This document shows positions 58,148 through 64,000 of a stretch of DNA of 64,000 nucleotides, one piece after another (position 1 is the first letter of the stretch; each line of letters starts with the position of its first letter). The DNA is taken from the NCBI RefSeq assembly GCF_000425565.1, contig NZ_AUDR01000015.1, positions 62,001-126,000 of the forward strand. Direction: 5' to 3'. The stretch comes from Tepidiphilus margaritifer DSM 15129. GTDB lineage: Bacteria > Pseudomonadota > Gammaproteobacteria > Burkholderiales > Rhodocyclaceae. The notes below the pieces were generated by a model. It saw only the letters and a program-made list of their open reading frames with translations. It did not search any database and was not told the origin of the DNA. The translations under genes were made by a program, and so were the position numbers.

Positions 58148-58447
58148 ATGAGACTCACCCCTGCCCAAATCGAACGCATCCGCTCCCTCGTGACCGAACT
58201 CGCCGGAGCTCAGGCCACCGTGCGGCTCTTCGGCTCCCGGCTCGATGACTCAGCCCGCGGCGGCGATGTCGACCTGCTCGTCGAAGTCGTGGAACCGGTT
58301 GCCGAACCGGCCCTGCTCGCCGCCCGCATCGCAGGCCGGATAAGCCGCCTGCTCGATGGCCGCAAGGTGGACGTCGTGCTCGCTGCGCCGAACCTGAAAG
58401 AGCTTCCGATCCATCACGTCGCCCGCCGCGAAGGAATCATCCTGTGA
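58148..58447 (+). CDS. mntA: MNT-type nucleotidyltransferase antitoxin MntA
   Basis: A 99-residue minimal nucleotidyltransferase. [15 protein letters not shown] gives the GS-X9-DxD signature (Gly29, Ser30, Asp40, Asp42), and Asp75 in KVDVVL is the likely third carboxylate. In type VII systems MntA adds AMP to a tyrosine of the HEPN toxin and silences it. The stop overlaps the hepT start as GTGA. The promoter suggests a leaderless transcript. It looks intact. Confidence 0.88.
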   Translation: MRLTPAQIERIRSLVTELAGAQATVRLFGSRLDDSARGGDVDLLVEVVEPVAEPALLAARIAGRISRLLDGRKVDVVLAAPNLKELPIHHVARREGIIL

Positions 58448-58908
58448 TCGCCGATCGCCGCGCCGCCGAACGCTTGCAGCAGTTGCTGCAACTGGCCGAA
58501 CGTGAGCTCGCCCATCTTCTCCTCACCGACCAGCGCCTCTTCTCCAAGCCCTTTACCACCGCCAGGGCGCTGCAGCTGGAAACCGATCCCGACCTCGCCG
58601 AACGCGTCGATGCGTTCGTCGCCCGCTTCGGGCGCCTACAAGATACGTTGGGCGACAAAGCTCTGCCTGCCTATCTGGTCGCACACGGAGAGCGCATCGC
58701 CACCTTCATCGACAACCTCGACCGCGCCGAACGACTCGGTCTGATCCGCGATGCCCAACAGTGGATGGACATGCGCAAGTTGCGCAATCTCATGATTCAC
58801 GAATACGTCGAGGATCCGGCGATGCTCGCCTCGGCGCTGCAAGCCGCCCACGATTTCGTGGCCGAGCTTGCCGCCGTGGTCGAACGTTTGCGCTTGGCCA
58901 CTTCCTAA
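58444..58908 (+). CDS. hepT: HEPN toxin HepT
   Basis: A 154-residue helical HEPN-domain protein. RNLMIHEY at 114-121 fits the RX4HXY motif: Arg114 and His119 are the RNase residues and Tyr121 is the residue AMPylated by MntA in studied pairs. The GTG start at 58444 overlaps the mntA stop, so synthesis is coupled, with the antitoxin first. The 3' end overlaps the stop of the convergent Lon-like gene by four bases. All key residues are present, so the pair is probably functional. Confidence 0.88.
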   Translation: MIADRRAAERLQQLLQLAERELAHLLLTDQRLFSKPFTTARALQLETDPDLAERVDAFVARFGRLQDTLGDKALPAYLVAHGERIATFIDNLDRAERLGLIRDAQQWMDMRKLRNLMIHEYVEDPAMLASALQAAHDFVAELAAVVERLRLATS

Positions 58909-61364
58909 TCCCCGCCCTCCTTCTCCCGCCGGCGCCAACGTCGGCGAAGCGGCGTTCCCTCTCCGGCGGCGGCGTGGATTTCGGCCATGCGGCGCAGCTG
59001 CGCCGCCACGGCCTCATTGACCGTGCGTGGCCGGCCGGTGGGAATACGCCCGTCGGGAGCACCGGCGGGCATACCGGTGAGCAAGGCCATTGCCTCGTCT
59101 ACCGTGTCTACCGCCCAGATCGCGAATTTCCCTGCCCGTACGGCTTCGACCACTTCCTCGCGCAGCATCAGGTGGCGCACGTTGCCCCGCGGGATGATCA
59201 CCCCTTGCTCGCCGGTCAGCCCTCGGCGAGCGCACAGGGTGAAGAACCCTTCGATCTTCTCGTTCACCCCGCCGATCACCTGGACTTCGCCGAACTGATT
59301 GACCGAACCGGTCACTGCCATCCCCTGCGCGAGCGGCAGCCCGGAGATGGCCGACAGCAATGCACACAGCTCGGCGAGCGAGGCCGAATCGCCCTCGACG
59401 AAGGCATAGGATTGCTCCATCACCAGGCTCGCCGACAGCGACAGCGGCTGATGGCGTCCGAAGCGCCCGGCAAGGAAGGAGGCGAGGATCATCACCCCCT
59501 TGGAGTGAATGGCACCGCCGAGTTCGGTCTCGCGCTCGATGTCGACCACCTCGCCCTCACCGCCCAAGCGCACCGTGGCGGTGATGCGCACCGGATAGCC
59601 GTAGCTTTGATGCGCGACGTCGACCACCACCAGGCCATTGATCTGCCCGGCCCTCGCGCCCTCGGTGGAAATGAGGAGTTCCCCCTCGAGCATCGCCTCG
59701 ATCGTCTCCTCGGCGTGGCGCGCAAGGCGCCGCTCACGCGCCGCCACCGCCGCGCGCACGGCTTCCACTGTAATCTCCTGCGCTGCGTCGGCGTGCGACA
59801 GGGCGTCGGCCTCCCGCAGCAGATCCACCAGAGTCCGCGTGCGCAAGGTGAGCCGATGGGCATGCTCGGCCTCGCGGGCAGCCTGATCGAGCACGGCCGC
59901 GAGTGCCGCGGCCGACGGCGGACGCAAGGCATTCTCGCGCGCCAGATGCAGCAGCAATCGCGCCATGCTCGCCTCGGTTTCGAGCGTGCGCGGCACGTCG
60001 TCGGCCGCCTCGGCCGGAATCTTGAAGAGATCCTGGAAATCGTCGTCCAAATCGAACAAGGCATGGAAGGTCTCGGCCGAGCCGATGAGCACCACCTTGA
60101 GCGGACAATCGATCGGCTCGGGCTCCAGCATGCGCACGCTGCCCCAACCGGCCGCCTCGGGCGGCGGTTCGATACGCACCTCGCGCCGCTGAAGGGCTCG
60201 CTTCAAGGCGTCCCACGCCGCCGGCTGGGCCAGCAGCCGCTCGGCATCGAGCAGAAGAAAGCCGCCCCGCGCACGCGCGAGCGCCCCGGCGCGAATCAAC
60301 TGGAAATGCGTGATGCGCTCACCGAGCTGCTGCAGCGTCTCGACCCAACCCACGAGATTGGCGTAGCTCGGGTTGTCTTCGAACACCACCGGGGCGCCCT
60401 CACCGGCCTCGTGCGCCACCAGCACGTGGATCTGGTAGCGGATGAGGGGAGAAAATGCGGCATTGCGCCCGCCCTCTTCGTCGTCCTCCAGCCACTCGCG
60501 CTCACCATCGAGGATGTCGCGCTCGATTTCGTCGAGCAGGCCGATCACCGCGGACAAACCGGCGTATTTCTCCCGCAAAGGGGTGAGCAGATGCCGTACC
60601 ACCGGCTCGAGCGCTTCCCGTTCCGCTCGCCGGATCGCGCTGTAGAGCGCTTCTCGCCAGGCGGGGAATTCGTCGAGTACCTCGAGCAAACGCTGGCGCC
60701 AGCGCTCCACCGCCTGCTCGATGCGCGCCTTCTCCTTAGCCGAGAGAGCCTCGTAGCGCTCGGGCGCGAGCGGCTCGCCCGCCTCGTCCACCGGGACGAA
60801 GGCCCAGCCATCGCCGGTCTGCAGCAGTTTGAGCCGATCCTCGGCGCACGCCTGCACGATCGCTTCGATCGCCCGGCTCTCGCGCTCCTTGTGCGCCGAT
60901 TCCAGCGCATCGATCCGCTCCTGATGGGCTTTCGCCTCGAAGGCCGCGTTTACCGCCGGCTCGAGCTGGCGCGTGAAATTCTGCAAGTCGTCGGCAAGCC
61001 TGCGCGCCGTGCCCGCGGGAAGTTTGAGCAGGCGCGGCCGTTGCGGATCGGAGAAATCGTAACGATAGGCGAGATCTTCCGGCGCCGGCAGGCGGCGAGC
61101 CGCCTCTCCGATGTGGTGCAAGGCGATCGCGTGCCGCCCCGTGCCCGGCAGGCCGAAGAGAAACACGTGATAGCCGCCCACGTGATTCATCGCCAGAGCA
61201 AAGCGCAGCGCCTCCTCGGCCCGTTCCTGCCCCAGTCCCACGGGCACCGCCTCGCCCGGCTCGGCCAGCACCGCCGCGATCACGGCCGGATCCGTTACCC
61301 GGCGTAAAGACTGCGCCGGCAAGCGATGATGCGCCCGCCGCATTTCCCCTGCGAATTCGTCCAT
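58905..61364 (-). CDS. Lon-like ATP-dependent protease (LonB/YcbZ type)
   Basis: An 819-residue protein with an AAA module and a C-terminal Lon protease domain holding the Ser660/Lys703 dyad (EGDSAS and GGVNEKIEG). There is no Lon N-terminal substrate domain. A long helical insertion lies at about 150-300. The Walker A is GLPGTGRHA near residue 70, with Arg in place of the usual Lys; Walker B is GGFLLLDAE. I believe Arg here recurs in this family but cannot check. The substrate is unknown; it is not the classical Lon. The start ATG at 61364 is consistent. It lies 9 bases downstream of hom. Confidence 0.88.
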   Translation of the reverse strand: MDEFAGEMRRAHHRLPAQSLRRVTDPAVIAAVLAEPGEAVPVGLGQERAEEALRFALAMNHVGGYHVFLFGLPGTGRHAIALHHIGEAARRLPAPEDLAYRYDFSDPQRPRLLKLPAGTARRLADDLQNFTRQLEPAVNAAFEAKAHQERIDALESAHKERESRAIEAIVQACAEDRLKLLQTGDGWAFVPVDEAGEPLAPERYEALSAKEKARIEQAVERWRQRLLEVLDEFPAWREALYSAIRRAEREALEPVVRHLLTPLREKYAGLSAVIGLLDEIERDILDGEREWLEDDEEGGRNAAFSPLIRYQIHVLVAHEAGEGAPVVFEDNPSYANLVGWVETLQQLGERITHFQLIRAGALARARGGFLLLDAERLLAQPAAWDALKRALQRREVRIEPPPEAAGWGSVRMLEPEPIDCPLKVVLIGSAETFHALFDLDDDFQDLFKIPAEAADDVPRTLETEASMARLLLHLARENALRPPSAAALAAVLDQAAREAEHAHRLTLRTRTLVDLLREADALSHADAAQEITVEAVRAAVAARERRLARHAEETIEAMLEGELLISTEGARAGQINGLVVVDVAHQSYGYPVRITATVRLGGEGEVVDIERETELGGAIHSKGVMILASFLAGRFGRHQPLSLSASLVMEQSYAFVEGDSASLAELCALLSAISGLPLAQGMAVTGSVNQFGEVQVIGGVNEKIEGFFTLCARRGLTGEQGVIIPRGNVRHLMLREEVVEAVRAGKFAIWAVDTVDEAMALLTGMPAGAPDGRIPTGRPRTVNEAVAAQLRRMAEIHAAAGEGTPLRRRWRRREKEGGD

Positions 61365-61373
61365 CGCGCGCCG

Positions 61374-62687
61374 TCAATCCGCGAGCGGTTCGATGCGCAG
61401 CCGCGTGACGGCCCCCTGCACCGCCGACAGCGCCTCGATCGCCGCGATCGCCCGGTTCATCGCGGCTTCGCTCGCCTCGTGCGTGGTCATCACGATCTCC
61501 GCCCGACCACAGGCCGGCGCTTTCTGGATCATGGCCGCGATGGAGATCTCCTCGGCGGCGAGCACGCGCGTGATCTCGGCGAGCACTCCCGGGCGATCGG
61601 TCACCGCGAGCCGCAGATAAGAAGCGGTACGGCATTCCTCGATCGGCAAGGCGGCCACTTCGCGCACCTGATCGGGCTGAAAGGCGAGGTGCGGCACGCG
61701 GTGCTCGGGATCGGCCGTGTGCAGGCGCGTGACATCGACCAGGTCGGCGATCACCGCGCTCGCCGTGGGCTCCGCCCCCGCCCCTTTGCCGTAGAACATC
61801 GTCTGCCCGACCGCGTCACCCTTGACCAGGACGGCGTTCATGGCGCCGTTGACGTTGGCGAGCAGGTGATCTACCGGCACCAGCGTGGGATGCACCCTCA
61901 GCTCGAACCCGCCTTCGCGGCGCTTGGCGATCCCCAGCAGTTTCAGGCGATAGCCGAGTTCCTCGGCATAGGCCACGTCGCGCGGCTCGATCTTGGTGAT
62001 CCCCTCCACGTAGGCGCGCTCGAACTGGATCGGCACGCCGAAGGCGATCGAGGCCATGAGCGTGGCCTTGTGCGCCGCGTCGATCCCTTCCACGTCGAAG
62101 GTGGGATCGGCCTCGGCATAGCCGAGCTGCTGCGCCTCGGTGAGCGCCTGGGCAAACGTCACGCCGCGCTCGCGCATCTGCGTGAGGATGTAATTGGTCG
62201 TACCGTTGATGATGCCGGCCACCCACTCGATGCGGTTGGCGGTGAGCCCCTCGCGCAGCGCCTTGATGATGGGGATACCGCCGGCCACCGCCGCCTCGAA
62301 CGCCACCATCACGCCTTTCTCCTGAGCCCGGGCGAAGATCTCGTTGCCGTGCACGGCGAGCAGCGCCTTGTTGGCAGTGACCACGTGCTTGCCCGCCTCG
62401 ATCGCCGCGAGCACGAGATCCCTGGCGATGGTGTAGCCGCCGATGAGCTCGACCACGATGTCGATGTCCGGCGCGCGCACCACCGCGAAGGCATCGTCCG
62501 TCACCTCCGCCGCCCCTGCGGTGAGCGCCCGGGCGCGCTCCACGTCGCGGTCGGCCACCCGCGTGATGCGGATCGGCCGCCCGGCACGGCGCGTGATCTC
62601 CTCGGCGTTGCGCTGCAGCACGCGCCACGTTCCGCCACCGACCGTCCCGATCCCCAACAGCCCTACCTGCATCGCCTTCATCGTCAT
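61374..62687 (-). CDS. hom: Homoserine dehydrogenase
   Basis: A 437-residue NAD(P)-dependent enzyme converting aspartate semialdehyde to homoserine for threonine and methionine. NAD motif GIGTVGGG lies near residues 12-19, the catalytic region includes GGIPIIKALREGL and GIINGTTNYIL, and a C-terminal ACT domain (about 355-430) probably gives threonine feedback. It is not fused to aspartokinase. The start ATG at 62687 lies three bases after the stop of the aminotransferase, with AAAGGAT overlapping that gene's end. Downstream is the Lon-like gene. Confidence 0.96.
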   Translation of the reverse strand: MTMKAMQVGLLGIGTVGGGTWRVLQRNAEEITRRAGRPIRITRVADRDVERARALTAGAAEVTDDAFAVVRAPDIDIVVELIGGYTIARDLVLAAIEAGKHVVTANKALLAVHGNEIFARAQEKGVMVAFEAAVAGGIPIIKALREGLTANRIEWVAGIINGTTNYILTQMRERGVTFAQALTEAQQLGYAEADPTFDVEGIDAAHKATLMASIAFGVPIQFERAYVEGITKIEPRDVAYAEELGYRLKLLGIAKRREGGFELRVHPTLVPVDHLLANVNGAMNAVLVKGDAVGQTMFYGKGAGAEPTASAVIADLVDVTRLHTADPEHRVPHLAFQPDQVREVAALPIEECRTASYLRLAVTDRPGVLAEITRVLAAEEISIAAMIQKAPACGRAEIVMTTHEASEAAMNRAIAAIEALSAVQGAVTRLRIEPLAD

Positions 62688-62690
62688 TTG

Positions 62691-63968
62691 TCATCGATCC
62701 TTTTTCGCTGAACCCATCACCACCTGATGCCGTCGCCGGTAACGCTCCAGAAACCGCTCGATGCGGCCGATCGCCTCGTGCAGATCATCGACGTGCGGCA
62801 AGAACACGATACGGAAATGATCCGGCTGCGGCCAGTTGAACCCCGTGCCCTGCACCAGCAACACCTTTTCCTCCTCCAGCAAATGAAGGATGAACTCCTG
62901 GTCGTCGGCGATCGGATACACCTTCGGGTCCAGCCGCGGGAACATGTAGAGCGTCGCCTTCGCCTTCATCACCGATACGCCCGGAATGCGGCTCAAGAGC
63001 GCATGCGCCGTATCGCGCTGGCGCGTGAGCCGCCCCTGCGGCGCCACCAGATCCTGGATGCTCTGATACCCTCCCAGGGCCGTCTGGATCGCCATCTGCC
63101 CCGGCACGTTCGAGCACAGGCGCATCGAGGCGAGCATGTTGAGCCCCTCGATGTAGTCGGCCGCGTGCCGCTTCTCGCCCGAGATCACCATCCACCCGGC
63201 GCGATAGCCGCATGCGCGGTAGTTCTTCGAAAGGCCATTCATCGTGATGAAGAGCACGTCGTCGGCGAGCGAGGCAATCGAGGTGTGCGTGTTGCCGTCG
63301 TAGAGCATCTTGTCGTAGATCTCGTCGGCGAACACGATCAGCTGATGCTCGCGCGCGATCTGCACGATGCCTTCCAGGATCTCGCGCGGGTAGAGCGCGC
63401 CGGTGGGGTTGTTGGGGTTGATGACCACGATCGCCTTGGTATGCGGCGAAACCTTCTTGCGGATGTCGGCCAGATCCGGCAGCCAGTCGGATGCCTCGTC
63501 GCACAGGTAATGCCGCGGCTTGCCGCCCGCCAGGCTCACCGCCGCCGTCCACAACGGATAATCCGGCGCCGGCACCAAGACCTCGTCACCGTGTTCGAGC
63601 AGCGCCTGCAGACTCATCACGATGAGCTCGGAGACGCCGTTGCCCAGGATCACGTCCTCCACGTCCACCCCGGCGATGCCTTTTTGCTGCGTATAGTGCA
63701 CCACCGCCTTGCGTGCCGAGAAGAGCCCCTTCGAATCGGAATAGCCCCCCGCCTCGCGCAGGTTGCGGATCACGTCGACCACGATCTCCTCGGGCGGTTC
63801 GAAACCGAAGGGCGCGAGGTTGCCGATGTTGAGCTTGATGATCTTGTGGCCGTCTTCCTCCATCTGCTTGGCACGCGCCAGCACCGGCCCCCGGATGTCA
63901 TAGCAGACGTCGTCGAGCTTCGACGATTTGAGGATACGGCGTAAAGACGGTGGCGCTGCCTCGACCAC
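62691..63968 (-). CDS. alaA: Alanine transaminase AlaA-type aminotransferase (5' end uncertain)
   Basis: A class I PLP aminotransferase, at least 425 residues. ILKSSKLDDVCYDIRGPVLARAK is the AlaA-type N-terminal motif, NPNNPTGALY binds the substrate, and the PLP lysine is Lys248 in GLSKNYRACGYRAGW. It makes alanine from pyruvate and glutamate. The GTG at 63968 has GGAGG only two bases before it, and the frame stays open to the window edge (at least ten more codons). The true start may therefore lie outside. It is directly upstream of hom, a placement seen in other proteobacteria. Confidence 0.9.
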   Translation of the reverse strand: MVEAAPPSLRRILKSSKLDDVCYDIRGPVLARAKQMEEDGHKIIKLNIGNLAPFGFEPPEEIVVDVIRNLREAGGYSDSKGLFSARKAVVHYTQQKGIAGVDVEDVILGNGVSELIVMSLQALLEHGDEVLVPAPDYPLWTAAVSLAGGKPRHYLCDEASDWLPDLADIRKKVSPHTKAIVVINPNNPTGALYPREILEGIVQIAREHQLIVFADEIYDKMLYDGNTHTSIASLADDVLFITMNGLSKNYRACGYRAGWMVISGEKRHAADYIEGLNMLASMRLCSNVPGQMAIQTALGGYQSIQDLVAPQGRLTRQRDTAHALLSRIPGVSVMKAKATLYMFPRLDPKVYPIADDQEFILHLLEEEKVLLVQGTGFNWPQPDHFRIVFLPHVDDLHEAIGRIERFLERYRRRHQVVMGSAKKDR

Positions 63969-64000
63969 CGCCTCCGGCGTCTCTTGCTCCGTCTGCCCCT

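Overview
The window is chromosomal DNA of a GC-rich, flagellated, aerobic Gram-negative bacterium that makes polyhydroxyalkanoate (PHA). The gene families and their order point to a betaproteobacterium: class I phaC-phaB-phaR, rluD-pgeF, sdhCDAB-sdhE-gltA-odhAB-lpd behind a GntR regulator, aat-bpt-pyrD, a MotC/MotD stator and FlhF/FlhG. A Hydrogenophilaceae-like lineage is my guess; 16S rRNA or a marker-gene tree would be needed to confirm it. Coding density is very high. No gap between genes exceeds about 215 bases, and I see no insertion sequence, prophage, CRISPR array, rRNA or origin. It reads as core genome with a few accessory inserts.

Layout. 0-5.1 kb: 3' end of a QueD-like gene, an HDOD protein, uup, tRNA-Arg(CCT), rimO and phaR. 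5.3-9.6 kb: phaB, phaC, pgeF and rluD, read leftward, with bamD divergent from rluD. 9.6-13 kb: bamD, ilvE, a small zinc-finger protein and a phosphomannomutase, read rightward. 13-22.9 kb: leftward block with alaS, a sodium:solute symporter, a membrane PAS/pseudo-kinase fused to a DEDDh exonuclease, a receiver protein with Glu in place of the phospho-acceptor Asp, bepA and a nucleotide-sugar epimerase. 23-25.5 kb: aat-bpt-pyrD, rightward with overlapping genes. 25.4-33.7 kb: flagellar genes flhB-flhA, then flhF-flhG-fliA-motC-motD, leftward. 33.9-37.2 kb: clpB, with the phasin gene phaP divergent from it. 37.2-53.6 kb: an unusually long co-directional leftward run gntR-sdhCDAB-sdhE-gltA-odhA-odhB-lpd-zapE-helicase-moeA-moaD-moaE. 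53.7-57.1 kb: mdh, a CitE-like lyase and a MltB-type transglycosylase, rightward. 57.3-58.9 kb: a cold-shock gene, fluC and a MntA/HepT toxin-antitoxin pair. 58.9-64 kb: a Lon-like protease, hom and an AlaA-type aminotransferase that reaches the window edge.

How the genes work together. The TCA enzymes (citrate synthase, 2-oxoglutarate dehydrogenase, succinate dehydrogenase, malate dehydrogenase) are organised around one GntR regulator. A 21-bp palindrome between gntR and mdh covers the predicted gntR -10 box. The PHA genes lie in two places (phaCB/phaR and phaP), and TGC/GCA-containing dyads near phaC and phaP could be PhaR sites. The flagellar block holds export-gate proteins, the polar FlhF GTPase, its partner, sigma-28 and a stator pair.

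The least ordinary material is the symporter/pseudo-kinase-exonuclease/pseudo-receiver cluster at 15.8-20.4 kb, an FlhG homologue that has lost its P-loop but kept the DQAxxLR helix, a FliA with an AT-hook-like tail, and the MntA-HepT pair whose first gene appears to be leaderless. Everything rests on reading the sequence; no database search was run.
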